This document shows positions 35,852 to 45,518 of a DNA stretch of 64,000 nt, piece by piece; position 1 is the stretch's first letter, and the number at the start of each line of letters is the position of its first letter. The notes under the pieces are model-generated. The model did no database searches, was not told where the DNA came from, and was given only the letters and a program-made list of their open reading frames with translations. Location: contig NZ_JAFCLS010000047.1 of the NCBI RefSeq assembly GCF_018131075.1, positions 1 through 64,000 on the forward strand, in the 5' to 3' direction. This DNA comes from Bradyrhizobium sp. JYMT SZCCT0428 (GTDB lineage: Bacteria; Pseudomonadota; Alphaproteobacteria; Rhizobiales; Xanthobacteraceae). The translations under genes and the position numbers were made by a program.

Positions 35852-37318
35852 GTGACTATCGTAACACTCAATCAACAATGGACCATGGGCGCTCCGATTG
35901 GGGAAGGAGGTTTTGGTCAAGTTTTTGAGGCAACGAATGCGGCAGGCAAGCAGGCCGTAATCAAGCTGGTTCGTAAGGCGCCAGGCGCCGAGCGAGAAAT
36001 GCTGTTCGTGGACTTAGGCGGTGCACGTCGGGTTGTGCCAATCATTGATAGCGGTGAACACGGAGGCTTTTGGGCGCTTGTCATGCCTCGCGCCAAGGAA
36101 TCTTTGCGCGCTTATCTCGATCGCGCAGGCGGAGCGCTAAGCCCAACCGATGCGACGACAATCTTATGTGAAATCGCGATAGCACTTTCCGACCTAGATG
36201 GCCGAGTTGTTCATCGAGATTTAAAGCCGGAGAACGTTCTTTTGTTGGACGGTCAATGGTGCTTGGCTGACTTCGGCATCTCGCGATATGCCGCCGCCAC
36301 GACGTCACCTGATACCCAGAAGCACGCAATGACCGCTCCTTACGCTGCGCCGGAACGCTGGCGATCAGAAAGGGCCACAGGCGCCACTGACGTTTACTCG
36401 CTCGGAGTAATGGCCTTTGAGATGCTTACCGGCGCTCGCCCATTTCTCGGGCCCAACTTTGAGGACTATCGAGAACAGCATCTTCATTCTGACGTGCCAG
36501 CACTGAAGAGCGGGACTTCTGCGCTTCGTGCACTTGTCAGCGAGATGTTGTTCAAAGCTCCCGGCGCCCGACCCTTAGCGGCTAACCTGCTTGCTCGTCT
36601 TGAACGTTCGCAACAGCAGCGAACATCATGGGGACTAGCAAAATTAGGCGACTTTCATCTGCAAGAAGTTGTGCGACGAAGCGAGAGTGAACGAATGGCA
36701 TCCGAGAAGCGCAGCATGGCTGAACTGCGAAAGGACCTTTTCCGCGACGGTTCATCAATACTGAAAAGCGTGCAGGAGGAGTTGATTGACGCCGTTCTTG
36801 AGGCTGTACCCAGCGCAACGCAAGACAGGTCTGGCAAGCTTGACGGCGCAACAATTAGCCTCGGCGAAGCACAGTTAGAATTGGGGCCACTGTTCGAAAC
36901 GCCGGCGTCGCCATGGGAATGGGAGGCTCCAAAGTTTGATGTTATCGCACATTCGGGGATCATCGTACGCATTCCGCGAGACCGATACGACTATGGAGGC
37001 CGAAGCCACTCGTTGTGGTATTGCGACGCCCTTGAGGTCGGTCGGTTCGAGTGGGTCGAAATCGCATTTATGATGTCGCCTCTCTTGGGTAAGTCCACAG
37101 TTATGCGTCCGTTCATGGCAGACCCCGGTATGGTCTCGGCAAAAGCCTTGTGGAATGGCGTGTCCGAATATCAGCTGGCTTGGCCAATGGAGAGCCTGGA
37201 TTCGGAGAGCTTCATCGATAGGTGGACGAGTTGGCTTGGCGACGCTGCGCAGGGTAGGCTTCAGGCCCCCTCCACGATGCCTGAGCGGGAAACGCCGCGG
37301 AACTGGCGGCAAAAATAG
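35852..37318 (+). CDS. Orphan eukaryotic-type Ser/Thr protein kinase
   Basis: A 488-residue cytosolic protein. The kinase domain covers about residues 10-275: glycine loop GEGGFGQV (17-24), catalytic Lys38 in AVIKLV, catalytic loop HRDLKPEN (121-128), DFG (140-142), APE (166-168) and the helix F Asp in TDVYSLGV. All key residues are intact, so it should be active. A charged helical linker (about 280-325) leads to a C-terminal domain I do not recognise (SPWEWEAPKFDVIAHSG, YGGRSHSLWYCDALE). No transmembrane segment or PASTA repeat is present. The GTG start has GAGGCGGG upstream. Base composition is lower in GC than neighbours. Confidence 0.9.
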   Translation: MTIVTLNQQWTMGAPIGEGGFGQVFEATNAAGKQAVIKLVRKAPGAEREMLFVDLGGARRVVPIIDSGEHGGFWALVMPRAKESLRAYLDRAGGALSPTDATTILCEIAIALSDLDGRVVHRDLKPENVLLLDGQWCLADFGISRYAAATTSPDTQKHAMTAPYAAPERWRSERATGATDVYSLGVMAFEMLTGARPFLGPNFEDYREQHLHSDVPALKSGTSALRALVSEMLFKAPGARPLAANLLARLERSQQQRTSWGLAKLGDFHLQEVVRRSESERMASEKRSMAELRKDLFRDGSSILKSVQEELIDAVLEAVPSATQDRSGKLDGATISLGEAQLELGPLFETPASPWEWEAPKFDVIAHSGIIVRIPRDRYDYGGRSHSLWYCDALEVGRFEWVEIAFMMSPLLGKSTVMRPFMADPGMVSAKALWNGVSEYQLAWPMESLDSESFIDRWTSWLGDAAQGRLQAPSTMPERETPRNWRQK

Positions 37319-37319
37319 G

Positions 37320-37510
37320 GCCGTAGGACGGATTGAGCCGAAGGCGTAATTCGTCGCACAGGGGCGGTAACGCCCGAATATCGCCGCTCGCCGAATCAAT
37401 GCGCATTCCGTGGCGCGCTCCAATTTTTTGGGACGCTGTTTCACGCGCACGCCGCACCTGCTATCGATGCGGCACGGCGGATTACGCCTTCGGCTCAATC
37501 CGCCCCACGA
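37320..37510. repeat. GGATTGAGCCGAAGGCG inverted repeat pair
   Basis: GGATTGAGCCGAAGGCGTAA at 37330 and TTACGCCTTCGGCTCAATCC at 37482 are perfect inverted partners enclosing about 130 bp. It occupies the 263-bp gap between the kinase gene and the membrane-protein gene. Two elements in opposite orientation, or one large composite element, would explain it. Confidence 0.7.
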
Positions 37511-37581
37511 GCCTTAAATCGAGTGCATGGGGGTTTCCGCCACTAGCGCTAGAGGCGGTTTAGCGCGGCGGGAGGCTGTTG

Positions 37582-38259
37582 ATGCGCAGGCATAGAGGTC
37601 ACTCTGACGAGTTTCCATTCGTCATTGTCGTGGCGGTCTGGATTCTCGCTGAGATCGGAAAGGCGAGCTTCGGCGATCTTCTCAAGGCTTGGGCGACGAA
37701 GGAACTCGCTCGACTCGGCTACGGCAGCGCTGCGATGAGCCTAATCGCGCAACTTGCCGAGTATGTGCCTGCTATGGCCTTGGCAGGCTTGGTTCTGATT
37801 ATCCTATATCGTTACATTAGGCGCGACTTCCAGAAAAACTTTGGCCCTATCGATGAGCCGGAAGCTCCGCCCGCGCCGTCGGTGAGGATGGCCGAAGATA
37901 ACCCAACCATCAGCTATACAATCAAAGGCGACAACAATATTTTTATCAATGCCCCTCCGTCGCAACCGTTGAAGTTTCCGCGTGGCGTTGTTGCTAAGGA
38001 CGATCTGCCGACGCTTGTTCGCTTTCGGCCGGCCGGTATGGTGTTACTTGACAGCCACAACGTTTCGTCCGTTACCGACAATGGCACGGGCGACTATACT
38101 ATCAGTTTTGCTCGACCGCTTGATTGGCGATCAATGGCTTGCCACGCGTTGCCGCCAACGGCATCAAACTTCGAGGCGATCACCAGCAATGGTGAATCAA
38201 TACGAATTGTATTTGAGGGTGTAGAGCCGGAAATTGTAGCGTTTCGCTTCGACGATTAG
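37582..38259 (+). CDS. Membrane protein of unknown function with a soluble C-terminal domain
   Basis: A 225-residue protein with two predicted membrane helices (FPFVIVVAVWILAEIG near residues 11-26 and YVPAMALAGLVLIILY near 60-76). A Pro-rich linker (DEPEAPPAPSV) follows, then a soluble domain of about 125 residues beginning near TISYTIKGDNNIFIN. GGGAGG lies before ATG 37582. I do not recognise the domain. It is the second gene of the low-GC patch after the orphan kinase, and could be its substrate or partner, which is inference from position only. Confidence 0.7.
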   Translation: MRRHRGHSDEFPFVIVVAVWILAEIGKASFGDLLKAWATKELARLGYGSAAMSLIAQLAEYVPAMALAGLVLIILYRYIRRDFQKNFGPIDEPEAPPAPSVRMAEDNPTISYTIKGDNNIFINAPPSQPLKFPRGVVAKDDLPTLVRFRPAGMVLLDSHNVSSVTDNGTGDYTISFARPLDWRSMACHALPPTASNFEAITSNGESIRIVFEGVEPEIVAFRFDD

Positions 38260-38296
38260 AGGAGACCCCATGGCAAACTCAAACAAAAAAAAAGGG

Positions 38297-38392
38297 CCGT
38301 AGGACGGATTAGATTTGCCGAAGACGTAATCCGCCATTTGTAGTTGGTTCGGACGGCGGATTACGCTGTCGCTAATCCGCTACGCGCATTCG
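38297..38392. repeat. GGATTACGC palindromic repeat, right side of the kinase patch
   Basis: Contains GACGTAATCCGCC and GGCGGATTACGCTGTCGCTAA as inverted partners. The second block matches that at 35709-35729, so the accessory pair is bracketed by related sequences. Confidence 0.65.
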
Positions 38393-38421
38393 CTAATCCA
38401 AAGCCATTGGGAGACATAACC

Positions 38422-39405
38422 ATGATCTCACGGCGTTTGTTCATCGCCACCAGCGCCGCCGCACTCACCGGCGCCCGCTCGGCACTGGCACAATCGACCT
38501 ATCCCGATCACACCATGCGCATTCTCGTTGGCTATCCGGCCGGCGGCGGCGTCGATCTTGTGGCGCGGCTCGTGGTCGATCCGATGCGGGAGGTATTGGG
38601 GCAGCCCGTGATCGTCGAGAACCGCGCCGGCGCGGCCGCCATGATCGCGGCCCAGGCTGTCGCCAAGGCGGGCAATGACGGCCACACGCTGCTGATGGCG
38701 GCTTCCGGCGAGATCGCGGTCAACAAGCATCTCTACAAGGAAAAGATGACCTATCAGCCCGAGACCGAGCTCGTGCCGGTCGCGCTCGCCGGAATTGTGC
38801 CCTGTGTGGTGGTCGTGGCCGACGCATCGCCGGTGCGGACGCCGGCGGACCTGATCGCCTACGCCAAGGCCAACAAGGGCAAGCTGAGCTTTTCGTCCTC
38901 GGGCGTCGGAAATCCGCAGCATCTCGCCGGCGAGCTGATGAACAAGATGGCCGGCACCGATGTCCAGCATGTGCCCTATCGCGGCTCAGCGCCGGCGGTG
39001 ACCGACGTCGCGGTCGGCGCCGTCACCATGAGCTTCTCTAGTCTCGCCGCCGCGCTGCCGCTGATCCAGGCCGGCAAGATCCGCGCGGTCGCCGTCACCT
39101 CGCGCGAGCGCATGCCGCAACTGCCCGATGTCGCGCCGCTCAGCGACGCTCCGGGACTGGCCGGCTACGAGCTCCTCAACTGGTTTGCGATGTTCGCGCC
39201 CGCCAGTTCGTCACCGCCGATCCTCGCCCGTCTCGCCGAGGTGATGCCGCAGATCATGCAGCGGGCCGACATCAAGGAGAAACTGGCGATCCAGGGCATC
39301 GTGTCCCGCAGCATGACCGATGCCGAGCTGCGCGCCTTCGTCCGTTCGGAATCGGACAAATTCGCAGCGATCATTCAGGAAGCCAACATCACGCTCGGCA
39401 ATTGA
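38422..39405 (+). CDS. Bug-family solute-binding receptor
   Basis: A 327-residue periplasmic receptor of the Bug/TctC type, which binds organic acids or amides for tripartite tricarboxylate transporters. The signal peptide SRRLFIATSAAALTGARSALAQ is Tat-like (SRRLF). The family block MRILVGYPAGGGVDLVARLV and the second sugar-binding-like block VPYRGSAPAVTDVAVG are present. The ATG at 38422 lies after GGGAGAC; the frame opens earlier at 38344 but the extra residues come from the palindromic repeat. No TctA or TctB gene is adjacent. Confidence 0.92.
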   Translation: MISRRLFIATSAAALTGARSALAQSTYPDHTMRILVGYPAGGGVDLVARLVVDPMREVLGQPVIVENRAGAAAMIAAQAVAKAGNDGHTLLMAASGEIAVNKHLYKEKMTYQPETELVPVALAGIVPCVVVVADASPVRTPADLIAYAKANKGKLSFSSSGVGNPQHLAGELMNKMAGTDVQHVPYRGSAPAVTDVAVGAVTMSFSSLAAALPLIQAGKIRAVAVTSRERMPQLPDVAPLSDAPGLAGYELLNWFAMFAPASSSPPILARLAEVMPQIMQRADIKEKLAIQGIVSRSMTDAELRAFVRSESDKFAAIIQEANITLGN

Positions 39406-39527
39406 GGCTTGATCCGGCTTTTCCGGTGGTTTGAGCCTCAACGCCCCTAGCTGCGGCTGTGCCGTCATGCTTTGGTCCGCGCGAATTTCTTTGTTTTGGG
39501 TTGCGCGGCTGGGGTATCGTCCGGGGC

Positions 39528-40721
39528 ATGTCAATTACGGCGAAAACGCATTTTCCCTGGCTGATTGCCCTGTTCGGCGTGTCGTTGATGACGTTGCCGG
39601 CGATGACATCGTTCGCTTTGGCCGAAGGCACCATGAAGGGGGCGGACTTTGTCCGGGTCGTCCCTGATCAAATGCATCAGCTGGAGGTCGCGAAGGTTGA
39701 GACAGTTGCGTTTCGCCCGCAAAGATCGGCGATCGGCCAGATCGGATACAATGAAGATGCCTCCACGATTGTCCTGACACCGTTCTCCGGCCGGGTGACC
39801 CGTCTGGTTGCCAAGCTCGGCGATCAGGTCAAAAAGGGCGATCCGCTGCTGGAAATCGACAGCCCCGAGCAACTGGTCCCGCAGAACGACTTCATCGCCG
39901 CCCAGGCCGCCAGACGCAAGGCAGGCTCCCAGCACAATCTGGCTGTCATCCTCGAGAAGCGCGTTCGCGATCTGCATGAAGGCAAGGCTGCGCCGTCCAA
40001 GGACCTGCAGCAGGCCGAGGCGCAGCTTGCCGCCGCCGAACATGACCTGCGATCGGCGGAGACGGCGTTCGAAGCCGCCCGCGTCCGCCTGCGGATTTTG
40101 GGCCGTAGCGATGCGGAAATTTCCAAACTCGAACAGGATGGCATGCTGAACCGCGTGACCACGATCACGGCGCCGATCGACGGCACCGTCGTCTCGCGCA
40201 AGGTCGGGCCGGGGCAATATGTGAAGGCCGATTCCGGCGAGGCCCTGTACACGATCGCCGACCTTTCGACGGTGTGGCTGAAGGCCCAGATCTTCGAGCA
40301 GGATATCGCGCAGGTGCGGATCGGCCAGGAGATCGAGGCCAGGGTTTCCGCCGTGCCGAACCGGGTGTTCAAGGCCCGCATCAACGCCATCAACTCGAGT
40401 TCGGACTTGACGACGCGCCGTGTCGTGGTTCGGTCCGAGATCGAGAACAGGGATCATGCGCTCAAATCCGAGATGTTCGCGATGTTCAGGATCAGCATCG
40501 GTGAAACATCGCGGAATCCCGCGGTGCCGACCGACGCTGTGATCCGCGAGGGCGACACCGCCACCGTTTGGGTCGAGGCCGAACCGCTGCTGTTCAAGCG
40601 TCGTCCGGTCGAGATTGGAATCCAGCAGGACGGCTTGACGCAAATTCGCAGCGGCCTCGAGGCCGGAGAAAAAGTCCTCGCGCGCGGCGCGATCTTCGTC
40701 GACAACGAGTGGCGTCAATGA
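39528..40721 (+). CDS. RND efflux periplasmic adaptor subunit (CusB/CzcB-like)
   Basis: A 397-residue membrane-fusion protein linking an RND pump to an outer-membrane channel. It has a signal or anchor helix near the N-terminus (WLIALFGVSLMTLPAMTSFALA), a biotinyl-lipoyl-like half (SGRVTRLVAKLGDQVKKGDPL), a helical hairpin (about residues 130-190), the second lipoyl half (ITAPIDGTVVSRKVGPGQYV) and a beta-barrel region. The pattern fits heavy-metal-efflux adaptors. It is followed 78 bp later by the permease; no TolC-type gene is adjacent. Confidence 0.9.
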   Translation: MSITAKTHFPWLIALFGVSLMTLPAMTSFALAEGTMKGADFVRVVPDQMHQLEVAKVETVAFRPQRSAIGQIGYNEDASTIVLTPFSGRVTRLVAKLGDQVKKGDPLLEIDSPEQLVPQNDFIAAQAARRKAGSQHNLAVILEKRVRDLHEGKAAPSKDLQQAEAQLAAAEHDLRSAETAFEAARVRLRILGRSDAEISKLEQDGMLNRVTTITAPIDGTVVSRKVGPGQYVKADSGEALYTIADLSTVWLKAQIFEQDIAQVRIGQEIEARVSAVPNRVFKARINAINSSSDLTTRRVVVRSEIENRDHALKSEMFAMFRISIGETSRNPAVPTDAVIREGDTATVWVEAEPLLFKRRPVEIGIQQDGLTQIRSGLEAGEKVLARGAIFVDNEWRQ

Positions 40722-40729
40722 TTCTGAAA

Positions 40730-40773
40730 GCGTTTTCAAGCGAAGTGGATACCGGTTCGCGTCAAGAAAACGC
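40730..40773. repeat. GCGTTTTC palindromic repeat inside the RND operon
   Basis: GCGTTTTC and GAAAACGC pair around a spacer containing AAGTGGATACCGGTTCGCG, the same centre as the repeat at 22312-22360. It fills most of the 78-bp gap between the adaptor and permease genes. Confidence 0.7.
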
Positions 40774-40799
40774 GTCAAATAAAGAGTCCGGGGCCACGG

Positions 40800-43700
40800 A
40801 TGCTGCGTAGTCTGATTGCGTTTTGCCTGTCGCGGCGGCTCTTGGTGATGGTCGCGTTCGCGGCCTTTCTCGGTCTCGGCTACGTCACCTTCCTGATGCT
40901 GAACATCGAGGCCTATCCCGACCCGGCGCCGCCAATCGTCGAGATCATCGCCCAGCAGGCGGGCCAGTCGCCGGAAGAAGTCGAGCGCTACATCACGATC
41001 CCGATCGAGATCGCGGTCGCCTCCACGCCGGGGCTGAAGTTCATTCGCTCCAATACCGTCTACGGGCTCGGTTTCGTCCGCCTGCAGTTCGAATACGGCC
41101 GCGACTATCATTTCGTGCGCCAGCAGACCCTCAACCGGCTGAAGGATGCGGTGCTGCCGGCCGGCGTGCTGCCGGTGATCTCGCCCGCCGGCGGCATCAG
41201 CGAGATCTTCCGCTACGAGCTGGTCGGCCCGCCCGGCATGGACGTGATGAAGCTCAAGGCGCTGCAGGACTGGGTGGTCGAACGCAAGCTGCGCATCGTG
41301 CCAGGGGTCGCCGACGTCGCGGTGCTCGGCGGCAAGACCAAGGAATTCCAGGCCGAGATCAACCTCGACCGCATGATGGCCTACGGGCTGACGCTGCCGC
41401 AGATCATGACCGCGATCTCGGGCAGCAATTCCAATGTCGGCGGCCGCACCATCTCGATCGGCGAACAGTCGGTCAATGTCCGCAGCATCGGCGTCATCAG
41501 TTCGATGGACGACATCGGCAATATCGTGCTGACCCAGCAGGGCGGCGTTCCGGTGCTGGTATCCGACGTCGCCAAGGTCCAGATCGGTTTCGCGCCCCGG
41601 CTCGGTCTCGCCGGCCGCGACGACAAGACCGACGTCGTGACCGGCATCGTGCTGATGCAGAAGCTCGAACGCACCATGGACGTGGTCAAGCGCGTGCGCG
41701 CGGCGGTGGAGAAGATCAACACCGACGGATCGCTGCCGTCGGGCGTCAAGATCGTGCCGTTCTATGACCGCGGCGATCTCGTTGCGATCACGGTGCAGAC
41801 CGTGCTGCATAATCTGTTGTTCGGGATCGCGCTGATCTTTCTGATCCAGTGGGTCTTTCTGGGCGATCTGCGCTGCGCTGTCATCGTCGCTGCGAACATC
41901 CCGGTGGCGCTGTTCCTGGCGGTCATGATCACGGTGATGCGGGGCGAGTCCGCCAATTTGTTGTCGGTCGGCGCCATCGACCTCGGCATCATCGTCGACG
42001 GCACCGTGATCATGGTGGAGAACATCTTCCGCCATATCGCCCACCACACGCCGGGGGTGGCCCCGGATCGGCGGGCGCGGCTCAGCGACAAGCTGCACCG
42101 GATCCTGACCGGCGCCATCGAGGTCGACAAGGCGATCTTCTTCTCAGTGATCATCACGATCGCAGCCTTCCTGCCGCTGTTCACGATGCAGGGCGTCGAA
42201 GGGCAGATCTTCGGGCCGATGGCGCGCACCTATGCCTATGCGCTGCTCGGCGCCGTCATCGCCACCTTCACCGTGACGCCGGTGCTGGCCTCGATCCTGC
42301 TGCCGGCCCATGTCAGGGAAGTCGAAACCTTCGTGGTCCGCCATATCCGCACCGTCTACCAGGCCATTCTGGTGCCCGCGGTCCGCAACTATCGAAGGTC
42401 CGCGGTCATCGCCGCGGTGTTTCTCGCGCTGTGCCTCAGCTTGAGTTTCCGGCTCGGCACCGAATTCCTGCCCAAGCTGGAAGAAGGCAATCTCTGGATC
42501 CGCGCCGTGATGCCGCCGACCATCACGCTCGAGGCCGGCATGGAAACCGTGACCAAGATCCGCGCCATCATATCGAGCTATCCGCCGGTCCAAACCGTGT
42601 TTTCCGAACAGGGCCGCGGCGAGGAAGGCACCGACCCCGACGGATCGTTCCTCGCGGAGTTCTTTGTGCCGCTGAAGCCGGCCGACACCTGGCCGGCGGG
42701 GCTGACCAAGGAACAGATGGTCAAGCAGATGAGCGAGAAGCTCAACCGCGAATTCGTCGGCATCGATTTCAACTTCTCGCAATACATCCAAGACAATATC
42801 GAGGAAGCCGTCTCCGGCGTGAAGGGCGAGAACTCGATCAAGATCTTCGGCAAGGACCTCAATGAGCTGGAGCGGCTGTCCAAATCGGTGAAGACCGAAC
42901 TCTCCGGCGTGCGCGGCGTCGCCGACCCCGCCAGTTTCAATCTGCTCGGGCAGCCGAATCTGGTCGTCCAGATCGATCGCGCCAAGGCCGCGCGCTACGG
43001 CTTTTCGATCAGCGACATCAATTCCGTGGTCCAGGCCGCGATCGGCGGCCAGGAAGTTTCCAAGGTTTATGAAGGCGAGATGATCTTCGCACTGACGGTG
43101 CGTCTGGCGCCTGAATTCCGCAGGGACGTCGATGCCATCCGCGCGATTCCGGTGGCGCTGCCGAACTCGGATCCGAAGACGCCAACCGCCTATATCCGGT
43201 TAGGGGATCTCGGCGAGGTCAAGCTCGTCAGCGGTGCGGCCTATATCTACCGCGAGAACAGCCAGCGCTTCATCCCGCTGAAATACAGCGTTCGCGACCG
43301 CGATCTCGGCTCGACCGTGGTCGAGGCGCAGGACAGGGTCGGGAAGAAAGTACCGCTTCCTCAGGGCTACTCGATGGAATGGTCCGGCGAATACGGCGCG
43401 CTGGTCGACGCCAAGAAGCGGCTCGCGCTGATCGTGCCATTGAGCCTGCTGTTGATCCTGATGCTGCTGTACAGCCTGTTCAATTCGATCCGCGACAGTC
43501 TGCTGGCGCTGTCGGGCATTCCCTTTGCGGTGGCCGGCGGGATTCTCGGGCTCTATATCGGCGGCCTGAATTTCAGCGTCTCGGCCGCGGTCGGATTCAT
43601 CTCGCTGTTCGGCGTCTCGGCGATGGATGGCATTCTCCTGATGTCCTACATCCGCCGCGAAATCGATGAAGGCATGGGAACGGAGGACGCGATCATCAGC

Positions 43701-43940
43701 GCCTCCGAAACCAGGATGCGGCAAATCTTCATGACCGGGCTATCGGCCTGTATCGGCCTGGTCCCGGCGGCGTTCTCGACCGGGATCGGTTCGCAGGTTC
43801 AGCAGCCGCTGGCTTGCGTCATCGTCGGCGGAATGCTGCTGTCCCCGATCTGCAGCCTGCTGGTGATCCCGGTGCTGGCACGGTTGTGGATGCCGACGAT
43901 ACAGGAAACCGGATTGGCGCATGAATCGGCGCCCCACTGA
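40800..43940 (+). CDS. RND efflux permease, heavy-metal-efflux type
   Basis: A 1046-residue inner-membrane proton-driven pump. It has the twelve-helix RND layout with two large periplasmic loops. The TM4 motif SVGAIDLGIIVDGTVIMVEN is of the HME (CzcA/CusA) type, with Asp residues used in proton relay. The N-terminal block AYPDPAPPIVEIIAQQAGQS and the C-terminal block AVGFISLFGVSAMDGILLM are typical. Substrates of HME pumps are divalent or monovalent metal ions, though some members export organics. Paired with the adaptor directly upstream. Confidence 0.93.
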   Translation: MLRSLIAFCLSRRLLVMVAFAAFLGLGYVTFLMLNIEAYPDPAPPIVEIIAQQAGQSPEEVERYITIPIEIAVASTPGLKFIRSNTVYGLGFVRLQFEYGRDYHFVRQQTLNRLKDAVLPAGVLPVISPAGGISEIFRYELVGPPGMDVMKLKALQDWVVERKLRIVPGVADVAVLGGKTKEFQAEINLDRMMAYGLTLPQIMTAISGSNSNVGGRTISIGEQSVNVRSIGVISSMDDIGNIVLTQQGGVPVLVSDVAKVQIGFAPRLGLAGRDDKTDVVTGIVLMQKLERTMDVVKRVRAAVEKINTDGSLPSGVKIVPFYDRGDLVAITVQTVLHNLLFGIALIFLIQWVFLGDLRCAVIVAANIPVALFLAVMITVMRGESANLLSVGAIDLGIIVDGTVIMVENIFRHIAHHTPGVAPDRRARLSDKLHRILTGAIEVDKAIFFSVIITIAAFLPLFTMQGVEGQIFGPMARTYAYALLGAVIATFTVTPVLASILLPAHVREVETFVVRHIRTVYQAILVPAVRNYRRSAVIAAVFLALCLSLSFRLGTEFLPKLEEGNLWIRAVMPPTITLEAGMETVTKIRAIISSYPPVQTVFSEQGRGEEGTDPDGSFLAEFFVPLKPADTWPAGLTKEQMVKQMSEKLNREFVGIDFNFSQYIQDNIEEAVSGVKGENSIKIFGKDLNELERLSKSVKTELSGVRGVADPASFNLLGQPNLVVQIDRAKAARYGFSISDINSVVQAAIGGQEVSKVYEGEMIFALTVRLAPEFRRDVDAIRAIPVALPNSDPKTPTAYIRLGDLGEVKLVSGAAYIYRENSQRFIPLKYSVRDRDLGSTVVEAQDRVGKKVPLPQGYSMEWSGEYGALVDAKKRLALIVPLSLLLILMLLYSLFNSIRDSLLALSGIPFAVAGGILGLYIGGLNFSVSAAVGFISLFGVSAMDGILLMSYIRREIDEGMGTEDAIISASETRMRQIFMTGLSACIGLVPAAFSTGIGSQVQQPLACVIVGGMLLSPICSLLVIPVLARLWMPTIQETGLAHESAPH

Positions 43941-44000
43941 CAGGCGAACGCATCTCGTTGCTAAACCAGAGACGACGCCGCGCGTAAGGAAATAGACCGC

Positions 44001-45476
44001 ATGACTTTGCCGATGAACTGGAACGAATGGGCGCAGCACGATGGCGTGGCGCTGGCCGAGCGCGTGCGGAAGGGCGAACTGACGGCACAGGAATTGGCAA
44101 GCCAGGCAGCCGCGGCCATCGCAAAAGTCGATCCGGCGCTGTCTGCGGTGGTCGAATTGTTTGAAGACGCGATCGACGATCCCGCCAAGGCCGGCGCCGA
44201 TCTTGCGGGGCCGTTTGCCGGCCTGCCGTTCCTGATGAAGGATCTCGGCCCGACCATGCAGGGGCGATTGCAGGAAATGGGTTCGCTGCTGATGCGCGGC
44301 AATCGCGCCACGTCAGATACGTTCCTGACATCGAAGATGCGCCAGGCCGGGCTCAATTTGATCGGACGGACCACGACGCCGGAGTTCGGCGTTTGCAGTT
44401 CGGCTGATAATCCCGCCGTCTACGTCACGCGCAACCCCTGGAATACCGACTACACCACCTGCGGATCGTCGGCCGGCAGCGCCGCGATGGTTGGGGCGGG
44501 CGCGGTGCCGATCGCGCATGCCACCGACGGCGGCGGTTCAATCCGCATTCCGGCCGGCGTCAACGGCAACATCGGTCTGAAGGTTTCACGCGGCGTGTTC
44601 TCGCTGGCGCCGCACCTTTCGGATCTGTCGGGGCTGGTGTCGATCCAGGGCTGCCAGTCGCGCACGGTGCGCGATACCGCCGCCTTCGTCGACGCCTGCC
44701 GCGGTCCCGCGCCCGGCGAATTGATGCCGTTCTGGACCGCGCCGGAGCCCTATCAGGACATGATCAAGCGCGATCCGGGAAAGCTGAAAATCGCGCTCTC
44801 GCACCAATGGGGCGACTACCAGGCGACACCGCAGATCGCATCCGAGCTGAAAAAAGCCGGACAGTTCCTCGAAGGCCTCGGCCATCACGTCGATTACGCG
44901 TTGCCTGCGGTTGACTACCGCGCCGCCTTTGAAGCCCAGACCACCTGCTACATCAGCAATTTTGCGGTTGTCATCAGCAACATGCTCGCCGCGCGCGGGC
45001 TCGAAAAGCCGCCGGCGGATCTCATCGAACCGGTCAACATCCGGATCTGGGAAGCCGGCCGGCACACGACCTTCGCCGAGCGGGCGCGCATGCAGGCGGT
45101 CTTCAACACGACCTCGCGCGGCTTCGGCGCGTTCTTCGAGGATTGGGACATCATCCTGACGCCGATCACCGCGCTGCCGACGCCAAAGGTCGGCACCACG
45201 GAATATCTGACCATCTCCGACAATCCGTCGGTGCTGGACTGGTTCGGCAATCTGTGGCGCAATTTTGCGTTCACGCCGCTGGCCAATCTGTGCGGGATTC
45301 CCGCAATCTCGCTGCCGATGGCGCAGCATGAGCATGGCCTGCCGCTCGGCATTCAGGCCCAGGCCAGGCAGGCCAATGACGGGCTGCTGCTGCAGCTGGC
45401 GGCGCAGATCGAGCGCGCCCTCGGCGGCCAGTGGAACTCGGGACGGAAGCCCGGCGTGCACGCGACGAACGGCTGA
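44001..45476 (+). CDS. Amidase-signature family amidase
   Basis: A 491-residue amidase of the Ser-cisSer-Lys class. The triad appears as Lys80 in PFLMKD, cis-Ser156 in TCGSSAGSAAM and nucleophile Ser180 in TDGGGSIRIPAG. Spacing between the serines (24) is that of the family. The ATG is preceded by AAGGAAA. It hydrolyses an amide of unknown structure. It is followed 42 bp later by a thioesterase gene, so the two may be cotranscribed. Confidence 0.92.
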   Translation: MTLPMNWNEWAQHDGVALAERVRKGELTAQELASQAAAAIAKVDPALSAVVELFEDAIDDPAKAGADLAGPFAGLPFLMKDLGPTMQGRLQEMGSLLMRGNRATSDTFLTSKMRQAGLNLIGRTTTPEFGVCSSADNPAVYVTRNPWNTDYTTCGSSAGSAAMVGAGAVPIAHATDGGGSIRIPAGVNGNIGLKVSRGVFSLAPHLSDLSGLVSIQGCQSRTVRDTAAFVDACRGPAPGELMPFWTAPEPYQDMIKRDPGKLKIALSHQWGDYQATPQIASELKKAGQFLEGLGHHVDYALPAVDYRAAFEAQTTCYISNFAVVISNMLAARGLEKPPADLIEPVNIRIWEAGRHTTFAERARMQAVFNTTSRGFGAFFEDWDIILTPITALPTPKVGTTEYLTISDNPSVLDWFGNLWRNFAFTPLANLCGIPAISLPMAQHEHGLPLGIQAQARQANDGLLLQLAAQIERALGGQWNSGRKPGVHATNG

Positions 45477-45518
45477 GCCGTCTTTGGCTCATCCATCAAT
45501 ATGGGCTAGAACGACCGT

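Noticed and set aside
35407-35871. A 154-residue leftward frame before the kinase gene
   Set aside because: Most of it lies in the dispersed repeat and a palindrome, and the two repeat copies do not preserve it.
39531-42098. Long leftward open frame antisense to the RND genes
   Set aside because: It is the His/Asp/Arg-rich antisense shadow of high-GC coding sequence; the plus-strand adaptor and permease are unmistakable.
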